Shown: positions 24,857 through 33,188 of the stretch, piece by piece | Position numbering within the stretch: the first letter of the stretch is position 1 | How the letters are laid out: each line of letters begins with the position of its first letter | Assembly: GCF_021789315.1 (NCBI RefSeq) | Contig: NZ_CP084561.1 | Coordinates: 496,001 to 560,000, forward strand | Reading direction: 5' to 3' | Length of the DNA: 64,000 bases | Source: Arthrobacter sp. FW305-BF8 | GTDB taxonomy: Bacteria; Actinomycetota; Actinomycetes; Actinomycetales; Micrococcaceae | Notes under the pieces: model-generated | Databases searched by the model: none | The model's input: the letters and a program-made list of their open reading frames with translations, nothing else | What the model was told of the DNA's origin: nothing | Position numbers and translations under genes: made by a program

Positions 24857-26503
24857 TCAGGAGCGGGCGGGCACCTTTTTCAGTTCGTCGTCAACGTTCA
24901 GTTCGTCGTCGAGATCCTTATCCAGTGCACTTTCCTTTTCCAGGGCACTGTTCAGTTCATCAACGGTCTCGAACGGCAGTTCGTCGAGGTTGATCAGCGG
25001 GTTCTCGTCCTGGGTGGCCACCAGTTCACGGGCCTCGGCCTGGGTGTCCACGCTGGGCATGGAGCCGGGCAGCGGGCGCTGGGCGGATTCCTTGAGGAAG
25101 TAGATGGCCACGGCACCAACAGCCGAGGTGGCCATCAGGTAGTAGGCAGGCATCATGTCGTTGCCGGTGGCGTTGATGAGGGCATCCACAATGAACGGCG
25201 TGGTGCCGCCGAAGATCGCCACGGCGAAGTTGTAGGCAATGCCCATGGCACCGTAGCGGCTGGCCGTGGGGAACTGCGCCGGCAGCGCCGAGGCGAGGTT
25301 CGCAACGTAGAAGGTCACGGGGAACGCGATCAGCGACAGGCCGGCGAGCGTGGACCAGATGCTGCCGATGCCGATCAGGGCGAAGGCCGGGGCAGCCAGG
25401 ACCACGGTGCTGACGGCGCCGATCCAGAGCACAGGACGGCGGCCGATGCGGTCGGAAAGCTTGCCCGTCAGCGGAATGCAAAGGCTCATGACCACGAGTA
25501 CCGGGATCGTGAGCAGCGTGCCGTGGACAGGGTCATAGCCCTTGGACTCGGTGAGGTACGTAGGCATGTAGGACGTCAGCGCGTAGCCGGCCGTGTTTGC
25601 CGCAGCCACGAGGATCATGGCAATGATGATCGAGCGCCAGTAGGCCTTGACGATGCCCACAGGACCCTTTGCCGCAGCCTCATCACCGGCCGCCGCGTCC
25701 TTTGCGAGCTCCTCCTGGGCGTCCAGGGTGGCCTGGAACTGCGGGGACTCCTCAATCTTGCTTCGGAAGTACACGGCGATCAGGCCCAGGGGACCGGCGA
25801 TCAGGAACGGCAGGCGCCAGCCCCAGTCTTCCATGGCGGCCTGGCCCAGCGTCAGCTGCAGCACGGACACCAGCGCGGCGCCCAGGGCGAAGCCGAGGTA
25901 GCTGCCCATGTCCAGGAAGCTGGCGAAGAAGCCGCGCCGCTTGTCCGGCGAGTACTCGCTCACAAAGGTGGTGGCACCGGCGTATTCGCCCCCGGTGGAG
26001 AAGCCCTGCACGAGTTTGAGGACCACCAGGAGGGCGGCTGCCCACATGCCGATCTGCGCGTAACCGGGCAGCAGGCCGACGGCGAAGGTGCTCGCCGCCA
26101 TCAGCATCAGCGTGGCCGCGAGGACCTTCTGGCGGCCGATCTTGTCGCCGAGCCAGCCGAAGACGACGCCACCCAGTGGGCGGGCAATGAAGGTGGCAGC
26201 GAACGTGCCCAGGAGGAACAGCGTCTGCACGCTCTTGTCGGCTTCCGGCAGGAACACCGGACCCATGGTGGTGATGAGGTAGCCGAAGACGCCGACGTCG
26301 TACCACTCCATAGTGTTGCCCACGATGGTGCCGCCGAGGGCCTTCTTGAGCATGGGCTGGTCTACGACGTTCACGTCGGATACCTTGAGCCGGCGCCGCG
26401 CGAGCAGCTTTGGTTTCTTCGCACTCTGGGGTGCGGCCTGGTCAGTTCCGCTGGCGTTCCTGGCGCCTGCTGAAGAGTCGGTCGTGCTTCGGTCTGTGGG
26501 CAT
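24857..26503 (-). CDS. MHS-family MFS transporter (ProP-like metabolite:H+ symporter)
   Basis: A 548-residue twelve-helix symporter. GTIVGNTMEWYDVGVFGYL in helix 1 and FGWLGDKIGRQKVL in loop 2-3 are diagnostic for the metabolite:proton symporters (ProP, ShiA, KgtP group). LKLVQGFSTGGEYAGATTFV is the helix 4-5 signature. The N-terminus carries a 35-residue polar extension. The C-terminus is a long acidic tail (about 65 residues, rich in Asp/Glu/Leu), reminiscent of the ProP regulatory tail. Start set at 26503 because AGGAG precedes it; the ATG at 26527 lacks a ribosome site. Osmolyte or organic-acid uptake is likely. Confidence 0.88.
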   Translation of the reverse strand: MPTDRSTTDSSAGARNASGTDQAAPQSAKKPKLLARRRLKVSDVNVVDQPMLKKALGGTIVGNTMEWYDVGVFGYLITTMGPVFLPEADKSVQTLFLLGTFAATFIARPLGGVVFGWLGDKIGRQKVLAATLMLMAASTFAVGLLPGYAQIGMWAAALLVVLKLVQGFSTGGEYAGATTFVSEYSPDKRRGFFASFLDMGSYLGFALGAALVSVLQLTLGQAAMEDWGWRLPFLIAGPLGLIAVYFRSKIEESPQFQATLDAQEELAKDAAAGDEAAAKGPVGIVKAYWRSIIIAMILVAAANTAGYALTSYMPTYLTESKGYDPVHGTLLTIPVLVVMSLCIPLTGKLSDRIGRRPVLWIGAVSTVVLAAPAFALIGIGSIWSTLAGLSLIAFPVTFYVANLASALPAQFPTASRYGAMGIAYNFAVAIFGGTTPFIVDALINATGNDMMPAYYLMATSAVGAVAIYFLKESAQRPLPGSMPSVDTQAEARELVATQDENPLINLDELPFETVDELNSALEKESALDKDLDDELNVDDELKKVPARS

Positions 26504-26962
26504 TTGGGCAACTCCTGTGGAGGTCATTTGCTTGCGACTTATAGCTGCCCCGCTCCGGGCAGGCCTTCAATTTTACGTGATTTCCATGGATTTCGAGACT
26601 TCGGTGCCGTATGATCACCCCGTTTTGGGGTCCAACCGGGCTGAAATCAGATTTATTTTGGCCGATCTGGGCCCGCTATGCTGCGGATTTTCCGCGACCC
26701 GGGCGATCGTTATCAAAAGTTTTTCTGGAACGGGGCTCTTCGGGCCGGATTCCGCTCCTAATCCGGCCTTCCAGGCGCCTCGATTCTGGCCGCTGGCGGG
26801 GTGTACACGGCGGCGGAGGGGCGGGGATTGAACCGAACAGCGGCGCTACTCGTCTGATTGGTTAGGTCCAGGTTCAGGGCCCGGGACGGTGGACCGGGAG
26901 GCCGGGACTGAGCGTTCATAACTTCCATACGGTTTATATGACTTCCAGACAGGGTGTTCGCC
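26504..26962. other. 459-base divergent intergenic region
   Basis: No credible gene. The part from about 26570 to 26740 is AT-richer than its surroundings and probably holds the transporter promoter. ACTTCCA occurs at 26921 and 26941, two helical turns apart, just before the DUF2231 gene. CCCCGTTTTGGGG near 26623 can form a small hairpin. Confidence 0.4.
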
Positions 26963-27469
26963 ATGGACTACGAGATCAGCGGTTTGCCGATGCATGTATT
27001 GCTCGTTCACGCCACGGTGGTCTTCGTTCCGTTGGCGGCCCTTTGCACGCTGCTCAGCCTTCTCTGGCCCGCCGCCCGACGGCGTTTGGGGATCGTCACG
27101 CCGCTGGTCGCCCTGTTGGCGCTTGTCCTGGTGCCGCTCACGGCGGCGGCCGGAGCCTGGCTGCTGGACAGGGTGGATTCCACCCCACGGATCAGTGACC
27201 ACATGCAGCTTGCCGGGATGCTCCTGCCGTGGGTGGTAGGTGTGTTCCTTGTGGCCCTCGCCCAGTGGCTGTGGTTCCGCTACGGCGCCACACAGGCAGA
27301 GGGGATGAGCCGGCGCATGGGCGCCACCGGATCCCGCATCGCGGGGATTGTCGCCGTCGTTGTCGCCGTGGTGCTCTGCGGCGGTGCGGTAGCCGCCGTG
27401 GCGATCATCGGGGAATCAGGGTCCAGGGCGGTTTGGGAAGGATCCTTCCGGACCGGGGCCGAGGACTAA
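26963..27469 (+). CDS. DUF2231 family four-helix membrane protein
   Basis: A 168-residue protein with four membrane helices. It has the DUF2231 start GLPMHVLLVHATVVFVPLAAL, in which two His residues sit at the membrane face, and ISDHMQLAGMLLPWVVGVFL near the third helix. The His placement suggests heme or metal binding, but no function is established for the family. The ATG at 26963 has ACAGGG eight bases ahead; a GTG at 26954 is the alternative. Stands alone. Confidence 0.85.
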   Translation: MDYEISGLPMHVLLVHATVVFVPLAALCTLLSLLWPAARRRLGIVTPLVALLALVLVPLTAAAGAWLLDRVDSTPRISDHMQLAGMLLPWVVGVFLVALAQWLWFRYGATQAEGMSRRMGATGSRIAGIVAVVVAVVLCGGAVAAVAIIGESGSRAVWEGSFRTGAED

Positions 27470-27666
27470 GAAAGATCTCTTCCCGGGCGGAATGTTTCTG
27501 CCTAAGGTGGACCCATGGGAACACTGATCTTTGAGTAATGGACGCGCCATGGCGGCCGCAGTTCGCTGTTGACCAGTACACTGTTGGCCGCCTTGCCCGG
27601 CATTCACCGCCGCAACCAACTCCGCCTGTTCTGTTCTGCCTTCGCAATGCCTCTTCGCTGAAGCAG

Positions 27667-27676
27667 GGCTTACTAG
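27667..27676 (+). promoter_or_regulatory. Possible weak seventh copy of the shared element
   Basis: GGCTTACTAG resembles the GCTTACTAT half of the copy at 63147, 70 bases before the hypothetical gene at 27746. Only one half matches, so this is tentative. Confidence 0.25.
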
Positions 27677-27745
27677 CTGTCCGGTAGGCGGATTCACGGA
27701 TCCAATATGGGGAACACTTCATTTCATCGCGGAAAGGAAGAACAA

Positions 27746-28006
27746 ATGGCCGACTCCTACAACGGAAGCAGCATCAAGCCGGATGTCGCTGCGCATCTGG
27801 CGGAATCGATGGAAAGGCCCGCGCTGCCCACTCCCGAGACCCTGGCCGTGACCGCGGCCATGGGCGGGGCAATGCAGTGGCCGGATGGCAACGGCAAACG
27901 GCGCCACCCCAAGGAACACGGCGCAAGCCCCGGACGCGCGGGACAGGGCGCCGCTGTGACGGCAATCCACCGGACCGGCCGCCCGCAGATGCCTCACTCG
28001 TCCTGA
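27746..28006 (+). CDS. Small hydrophilic hypothetical protein
   Basis: An 86-residue protein, basic in its C-terminal half (GNGKRRHPKEHGASPGRAGQ), with no membrane segment or recognised domain. GGAAAGGAAG gives a good ribosome site for the ATG at 27746, so the longer frame from 27707 is not used. A strong terminator follows 14 bases after the stop. Function unknown. Confidence 0.65.
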   Translation: MADSYNGSSIKPDVAAHLAESMERPALPTPETLAVTAAMGGAMQWPDGNGKRRHPKEHGASPGRAGQGAAVTAIHRTGRPQMPHSS

Positions 28007-28020
28007 CCAACTGACAATAC

Positions 28021-28067
28021 GAAACAGCCTGGCGACACACTTTATTCGGGTGACGCCAGGCTGTTTC
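28021..28067. terminator. Bidirectional hairpin terminator
   Basis: A perfect 14-base stem, GAAACAGCCTGGCG with its complement, around a 19-base loop, lies between convergent genes. On the + strand the stem ends in GTTTC. It touches the ligD stop codon at 28066-28068. Confidence 0.85.
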
Positions 28068-30642
28068 ATTCCAGCACCACTTCCGCCGGTTCCTTGTCCA
28101 GCCGCCAGCCGCGCCATACCGGGTGGCGAAGCTTGCCGCTCCCGGTCCACTCACCGAAGGTCACCTCACCCACCAGGGCGGGGTTCACCCAGCGCGCGTC
28201 CGCCGCGTCCGCCGACGGAACATCATCGAATGGCGACGTCTTCTGCGCCAGCCCCTCCATCTTTTTCCGCAGCTCCTCCAGTTCACGCATGCTGAAGCCA
28301 CTTCCCACGCGGCCCACATACCGCAGCGTCTTGCCCTCAGGAATGCCCACCAGCAGGGACCCCACAGTGTTGGACCGGTCGCCCTTGCCCGGACGCCAGC
28401 CGCCCACCACCACTTCCTGCGTCTGTTCGATCTTGAGCTTGATCCACGTGTGGGTTCGTTGCCCGCTCACATAGCGGCTGTCCGCGCGCTTGGCCATCAC
28501 GCCTTCCAAGCCCAGCTCGCGGGCGCTTTCCAGGATGTGCTCCACCTTCTCGTCGAGGGTCTCCGACAGTTCCACCGGGCACCTGCCAGGTTCGAAGAAG
28601 GCGGCGAGACGATCCCGGCGCTTCCTCAGGGGCAGCCTTCGCAGGTCATCGCCGTCGTCGGCCAGGAGGTCGAAGAGCATCATCCGCACCGGGATGGTGG
28701 TGCGCGCCCGTTTCACGTCGCCCGGCCTGGTCAGCTTCATTCTTCCCTGCAGGAGCCCGAAGTCGGGCCGACCGGAAGGCCCGACGGCGAAGATCTCGCC
28801 GTCCGCGATGAAGTCCTGCGGGGGCCAGCAGCTCCTGTCCGTGAATTCGGGATAGCTGGCCGACATGTCGTTGCCGTTCCGGCTCAGGAGCCTGATTCGA
28901 TCGCCGTCCGCCACCACGAGCGCACGGATTCCGTCCCACTTCAGTTCGAAGAGCCACTCGCTGCCGTGCAGGTCAGCCGGGGTGCCGGCCGAGGCGAGCA
29001 TGGGGACCGGATCCTCCTGGAGGGTGTCATCTCGGGGAGCTGCCCGCCTCGAAGCGGCCGTGCGGGCGGGGCTCGCTGGTTCTCTGGCGGCAGGCGGTTC
29101 CTTGGGGCTCACCGCCGCTTTGGTGCCGACTGGCTTTTTCCGTTTTCCCGGACCCCGGTCCATCAGATGGATGAGCCATTGTGACTCCTCGCCGTGGCCC
29201 TTCCCGGTATGGATCAGGGCGAACGTCCTGGTGCCGCCAAGCCCGCCGCCCTCGCGGCCCGTGAGTGTGGCAATGACTTCTTTGCCGTTGACCCATTTTT
29301 CGAGCTCGTATACACCTTTGTCCCAGATGCTGACGCTGCCCGCCCCGTACTCGCCCTTGGGGATGTCGCCCTCAAAATCGGCGTAGTCCATGGGGTGGTC
29401 TTCGGTCTGTACCGCCAGGTGGTTCTTGTCCCCTGATTCCGGCACGCCCTTCGGAAGTGCCCAGGAGACAAGTACGCCCTCGTGTTCCAACCGGAAGTCG
29501 TAGTGGAGCCGGCTGGCATGGTGTTCCTGGATGACGAAGATCTCCTTGCCCGCCTGCGCCGCAACGCCGTTGGCCTTTGCCGCGTGGTGCTCTTCCGCGG
29601 TGAACGGCTCCGGTGTCTTGCCCTGGTCGCGCAGAAAGCGGTACTTGTTCAGCCGGGCATCCGCATGCCCGCCGCCGTTCGCCTCTGCTGTTTTCGGAGG
29701 TGCGGGGGCGGCGTGGCTGGTGTCCGCGTGGCCGGCGGCGCCTGGGTGCCCGGAGGCCGAACTGACCGGGGCGAAGGGATCCTTGCCGGCCGCCACCCGG
29801 CGCATGACCTCCTGATAGTCCAGGTGTTTCAGCGACGGCGAACTCAACTCCCGCCAGGTCCGCGGAGCCGCCACAGTGGGGTGCAGGCGGCCGCGGAGCG
29901 AATACGGAACGATGGTGGTCTTCGCTGCGTTGTTCTGGCTCCAGTCCACCAGGACCTTTCCCGTCCTGAGGGTCTTCTTCATGTCGCTGACCGCCAGGTC
30001 CGGATGGTCGGCCTCCAGGGCACGGGCCAGTTCACGGGCGAAGGCGGAGACCTCATCGGAGGTTTGTGTACCGTCCAGGACGGCGTACAGATGGATCCCC
30101 TTGCTGCCGCTGGTGACCGGAAGGGGATCAAGCCCCACGTCCTGCAGGATGGTCCGCGCCAGCTTGGCCACCTCCACGCATTCGGGCAGTCCCGCCCCTT
30201 CCCCGGGATCGAGGTCCAGGACCAGCCGGTCGGGAGGCAGGGCGCTGCCGTGGGAGTCCACCGTCCACTGCGGCACGTGGATCTCCAGCGAGGCGATCTG
30301 CGCCAGCCAGGTGAGGGTGGCCGGATCGTTGACCAGCGGATAGTAGTTGGTGTTGGTCTTGTGCGTGATGGCGGCGCGGGGCACCCAGCCCGGGGCCGAG
30401 TCGTCCAGGTTCTTCTGGAAAAACATCTCGCCGGGCTGGGTTTCGGTTCCCACCCCGTGCACCCACCTCTTGCGGGTTGCCGGTCGGTTCCTGGCAGCCG
30501 GGATCAGCACCGGGGCCACAGCGGCGTAATAGGCGATCACGTCCGCCTTGGTGGTGCCGGTGGCGGGATACATCACCTTGTCCAGGTTGGTGAGGGTCAG
30601 TTCTCGGCCGCCGACCCGCACGCGTTCCTTACCTCCGGCCAT
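28066..30642 (-). CDS. ligD: Multidomain DNA ligase D (polymerase, phosphoesterase, ligase)
   Basis: An 858-residue end-joining enzyme with all three domains. The archaeo-eukaryotic primase-type polymerase comes first (RLVLDLDPGEGAG metal site near residue 140). The 3'-phosphoesterase is in the middle (EHHASRLHYDFRLEHEG, then DHPMDYADFEGDIPKGEYG). The ATP-dependent ligase is last (ELKWDGIRAL, nucleotidyl Lys near residue 568, RLLSRNGND, EGVMAKRADSRYVSG). The order Pol-PE-Lig is the one I know from some actinobacteria; mycobacteria are similar. GGAGGTG precedes the ATG. Divergent from the Ku gene by 40 bases, forming a bacterial NHEJ pair. Confidence 0.96.
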   Translation of the reverse strand: MAGGKERVRVGGRELTLTNLDKVMYPATGTTKADVIAYYAAVAPVLIPAARNRPATRKRWVHGVGTETQPGEMFFQKNLDDSAPGWVPRAAITHKTNTNYYPLVNDPATLTWLAQIASLEIHVPQWTVDSHGSALPPDRLVLDLDPGEGAGLPECVEVAKLARTILQDVGLDPLPVTSGSKGIHLYAVLDGTQTSDEVSAFARELARALEADHPDLAVSDMKKTLRTGKVLVDWSQNNAAKTTIVPYSLRGRLHPTVAAPRTWRELSSPSLKHLDYQEVMRRVAAGKDPFAPVSSASGHPGAAGHADTSHAAPAPPKTAEANGGGHADARLNKYRFLRDQGKTPEPFTAEEHHAAKANGVAAQAGKEIFVIQEHHASRLHYDFRLEHEGVLVSWALPKGVPESGDKNHLAVQTEDHPMDYADFEGDIPKGEYGAGSVSIWDKGVYELEKWVNGKEVIATLTGREGGGLGGTRTFALIHTGKGHGEESQWLIHLMDRGPGKRKKPVGTKAAVSPKEPPAAREPASPARTAASRRAAPRDDTLQEDPVPMLASAGTPADLHGSEWLFELKWDGIRALVVADGDRIRLLSRNGNDMSASYPEFTDRSCWPPQDFIADGEIFAVGPSGRPDFGLLQGRMKLTRPGDVKRARTTIPVRMMLFDLLADDGDDLRRLPLRKRRDRLAAFFEPGRCPVELSETLDEKVEHILESARELGLEGVMAKRADSRYVSGQRTHTWIKLKIEQTQEVVVGGWRPGKGDRSNTVGSLLVGIPEGKTLRYVGRVGSGFSMRELEELRKKMEGLAQKTSPFDDVPSADAADARWVNPALVGEVTFGEWTGSGKLRHPVWRGWRLDKEPAEVVLE

Positions 30643-30682
30643 GGGGCTTCACCTCCGGCCCTGTGTGCTGTTGACTAGTCCC

Positions 30683-31816
30683 ATGAGAGCCATCTGGAAA
30701 GGCGCCATCGCGTTCGGGCTGGTCAACGTCCCGGTGAAGGTCTACAGCGCCACCGAGGACCATGACATCAGCCTCCATCAGGTGCACAACGCCGATGGCG
30801 GCCGGATCCGCTACCAGCGCCGCTGTGAGGTCTGCAGCGAGGTGGTTGACTACTCCGACATCGAGAAGGCTTACGAGGACGACGGCCGGACAGTGATCCT
30901 CACCAAGGAGGAGCTCAAGGCCATTCCCGCAGAGAACAGCCACGAGATCGAAGTGGTGCAGTTCGTGCCCTCGGACCAGCTTGACCCGATCATGTTCGAG
31001 AAGAGCTATTACCTGGAGCCGGACTCCAAGTCGCCCAAGGCCTACATGCTGCTGCGCAGGGCACTGGAGGATACGGAGCGCGTGGCCGTGGTGCAGTTCG
31101 CACTGCGGGACAAGACCCGGCTGGGTGCCTTGCGGATTCGCGACGACGTCCTGATGCTCCAGGCCCTGCTGTGGGCCGACGAAGTCCGCGAGGCAGCGTT
31201 CCCCGCCCTGGACGCATCCATCCGCATCTCGGCGCAGGAACGTGAGATGTCCGCCGCGCTGGTGGAGTCCATGGCCTCGGACTTCGAACCCGAGCAGTTC
31301 ACCGACGACTACCAGGCACAGCTTCGTCAGCTCATCGAGGCGAAGCTGGAAAAGGGCGACGCGCTGGACACGGAAGAGACGTTCGGTGCCGAGGCCGAGG
31401 GTGGCAACGGCGAAGTGATCGACCTGATGGAAGCCCTGAAGCGCAGCCTCGACAAGAAGCGCGGGGGAGGGGCGGCCGCGCAAGAGTCGAGTGAGGACGA
31501 GTCGGCTGACGACGAGCCGGCCAAACCGGCCAAGCGCAGCAGCCGGAGCAGCGCCGCCAAAAAGGACACTGAGGATTCCGACGCCGAAACAGCCAAGAGC
31601 GCTCCTGCCAGGAAGGCTGCTGCAACCGCCCGGAACAAGACCGCCGGCGCTGCCAAGACGAGTGCTGCTTCCAAAACCGGCAGCGCGTCCAAGACCGGTA
31701 CGGCGTCGAAGACAAGCACTGCGTCGAAGACCGGCACTGCGTCCAAGACGGGCACTGCGTCGAAGACCGGTACCGCTGCCAAGTCCACCGCCAAGACCGT
31801 GCGGAAGGGCGCCTGA
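30683..31816 (+). CDS. ku: Ku DNA end-binding protein with long Lys-rich repeat tail
   Basis: A 377-residue Ku homologue. The ring-forming core (residues 1 to about 265) begins MRAIWKGAIAFGLVNVPVKV and contains DISLHQVHNADGGRIRYQRR. It binds broken DNA ends and recruits LigD. The last roughly 110 residues are a Lys/Ala/Thr/Ser tail with six ASKTGT-type repeats, far longer than the minimal Ku. Basic tails of this kind are known in mycobacterial and Streptomyces Ku, where they contribute to DNA binding. The start is the ATG at 30683; the in-frame extension to 30548 overlaps ligD and is rejected. Confidence 0.96.
   Translation: MRAIWKGAIAFGLVNVPVKVYSATEDHDISLHQVHNADGGRIRYQRRCEVCSEVVDYSDIEKAYEDDGRTVILTKEELKAIPAENSHEIEVVQFVPSDQLDPIMFEKSYYLEPDSKSPKAYMLLRRALEDTERVAVVQFALRDKTRLGALRIRDDVLMLQALLWADEVREAAFPALDASIRISAQEREMSAALVESMASDFEPEQFTDDYQAQLRQLIEAKLEKGDALDTEETFGAEAEGGNGEVIDLMEALKRSLDKKRGGGAAAQESSEDESADDEPAKPAKRSSRSSAAKKDTEDSDAETAKSAPARKAAATARNKTAGAAKTSAASKTGSASKTGTASKTSTASKTGTASKTGTASKTGTAAKSTAKTVRKGA
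31667..31774 (+). repeat. Six tandem 18-base units in the Ku tail
   Basis: Units encode ASKTGS, ASKTGT, ASKTST and ASKTGT three more times. Codons vary (TCC/TCG, GGC/GGT/GGG), so the array is not a very recent expansion, but repeat number could vary between strains. Confidence 0.85.
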
Positions 31817-31856
31817 AGCGGCGGGTGCCCCGCCGCGCGGCTGCACGTGCACCCGC

Positions 31857-32123
31857 TTAGGAATTCCTGAGCGCGGAGATGAGTTCGCTCTTTTTCTTGC
31901 CTGAATACCCTTTCAGGCCGACTTCCTTGGCTTTGGCCTTGAGCTTATCCACGGTCCAGTCCTCATAGTCGCCGGACTTGCCGCCCTTCCGGCCCACTTC
32001 GGAGCGTCCCTTATTGGCTGCCGCGTTGGAGACGCGCGCCGCCTTCTGTTTCGATGCACCCTCGTCGCGGAGCTCTTCGTAGAGCTTGGGATCTTTCAGG
32101 CTGGGATTCTTCTTCTCTGGCAT
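31857..32123 (-). CDS. DUF7218/Rho_N-like small basic protein
   Basis: An 88-residue protein. Residues 1-50 are basic and helical (ELRDEGASKQKAARVSNAAA, then GRSEVGRKGG), as in small proteins annotated DUF7218. Residues 53-88 form a SAP/Rho-N-like fold (DWTVDKLKAKAKEVGLKGYS, then KSELISALRN). Probably binds nucleic acid. It begins two bases after the SRPBCC stop with a GGGAGG site inside that gene's end, so the two are cotranscribed. Confidence 0.8.
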   Translation of the reverse strand: MPEKKNPSLKDPKLYEELRDEGASKQKAARVSNAAANKGRSEVGRKGGKSGDYEDWTVDKLKAKAKEVGLKGYSGKKKSELISALRNS

Positions 32124-32125
32124 GG

Positions 32126-32599
32126 CTACCTCCCACTGTCCACTTCGCCCCGGGCCACAGCGGCACGCCAGGCGCCCGTCTCGATCCCCCGGGTTTCGAT
32201 GAACTCCTTGAACCGCGCCAGGTCGGAGGACACCTGCTGTTCATCAACGTGGGCGGCGGCCCCGGCCCTCTCCAGCAGGCTCTCCGGCTCCCATTCGAGT
32301 TCCACGTTCACCCGGCAGAGGTTCTCGTCCAGGCTCTCGAAGGTGACCCGGCCGGCGTTGCGGGGCTTGTCCTTGCTGACCCAGGCGATGCACCGGTCCG
32401 GCGTCTGTTCCAGGATCTGCGCATCGTATTCGCGCTTGACGCCCGCCACGCTGGTGCGGAAATGGAGCGAGGTTTCGTCGATCTGCTCGACGGACTCGAC
32501 CCCCTTCATGAAGCGCGGGAACGATTCGAACTGTGTCCACTGGTTGTAGGCGGTGCTGACTGGTACCTCGACGTCCACGCTTTCCTGCAAGGTTTCCAC
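32126..32599 (-). CDS. SRPBCC family (polyketide-cyclase-like) protein
   Basis: A 157-residue protein with the START-like hydrophobic cavity fold. It begins with ESVDVEVPVSTAYNQWTQFE and continues FPRFMKGVESVEQ, the usual signature of these cyclase/dehydrase-like proteins. The C-terminal helix (DLARFKEFIETRG) closes the cavity. Ligand unknown. First gene of a pair with the small basic protein. The shared element lies about 97 bases upstream. Confidence 0.88.
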   Translation of the reverse strand: METLQESVDVEVPVSTAYNQWTQFESFPRFMKGVESVEQIDETSLHFRTSVAGVKREYDAQILEQTPDRCIAWVSKDKPRNAGRVTFESLDENLCRVNVELEWEPESLLERAGAAAHVDEQQVSSDLARFKEFIETRGIETGAWRAAVARGEVDSGR

Positions 32600-32695
32600 T
32601 CTGTCATCCTCCCTCAGCCCGGCAGTTCCGCCGGTCTTTCAATGGCTGGCCACAGTTCCAAGCTAGTAGGGCGCAGAATCAAAAACAAGAAATTA

Positions 32696-32709
32696 CTAAG
32701 GTTGCTTAG
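32696..32709 (-). promoter_or_regulatory. Shared stress-gene element, copy b
   Basis: CTAAGGTTGCTTAG differs from the ideal palindrome CTAAGCATGCTTAG only at the central two bases. On the gene strand it continues TTAGTAATTT, aligning with copy a. It lies in a locally AT-rich stretch upstream of the SRPBCC/DUF7218 pair. Confidence 0.55.
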
Positions 32710-32789
32710 TTAGTCGGAATAGCCCGCTGATCAGGCCCGATGTCCCCCCCCCGGTCGCTCACAGGAGCAAAATCCATTCGGAAACGGCT

Positions 32790-32822
32790 ACGGCCGGCCT
32801 CCGCCGGCCGTCCCCTGAGGGG
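32790..32822. terminator. Hairpins after the HPr gene
   Basis: A perfect 9-base stem ACGGCCGGC around CTCC is followed directly by CCCC-TGA-GGGG. They lie 36 bases past the HPr stop and probably end that transcript. Confidence 0.6.
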
Positions 32823-32857
32823 ACTGCGGCGGAAACCGGCCGTAAAGCGCGCGGTGC

Positions 32858-33136
32858 CTATTCGGCGTCGTGGTCCGTTTCCAGGATCTGGACCAGGCGC
32901 TCGAGGGCTGCGTCGGCGCCGTCACCCTCGGCCCGGAGCACCACAACATCGCCGTGCGATGCGCCAAGGCTCATGAGGGAAAGGATGCTGGCGGCGTCCA
33001 TGGCCTCGTCGGCGGGCTCCCCTTCGCGGGCGATGGTGATGTCGAGGTCAAACTCGCCCGCGGCCTCGGCGAAGATCGCGGCGGGGCGGGCGTGCAGGCC
33101 TACGCGGCTGGCGACGGTTGCGTTACGTTCGGACAT
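32858..33136 (-). CDS. ptsH: HPr phosphocarrier protein
   Basis: A 92-residue HPr, the phosphocarrier between enzyme I and PTS IIA domains. The phosphorylated His is in SRVGLHARPAA (residue about 15). The regulatory-type serine site is in MDAASILSLMSLGASHGD. The start at 33136 has AAGGAG six bases ahead. It follows fruA by 52 bases on the same strand, so it belongs to the fructose operon and supplies phosphate to the fused IIABC transporter. Confidence 0.95.
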   Translation of the reverse strand: MSERNATVASRVGLHARPAAIFAEAAGEFDLDITIAREGEPADEAMDAASILSLMSLGASHGDVVVLRAEGDGADAALERLVQILETDHDAE

Positions 33137-33188
33137 TTCTGCTCCTTGCAATTGCAGTGCGGGTTGGAATGCTGAAGGACAGCGGGGG

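Noticed and set aside
26820..26870. tRNA-like 3' end (GGGGATTGAACC) on the minus strand
   Set aside because: No T-stem pairing, anticodon arm or acceptor stem can be built around it.
30548..30682. N-terminal extension of Ku
   Set aside because: Overlaps the ligD 5' end; Ku proteins begin MRAIWKGAI.
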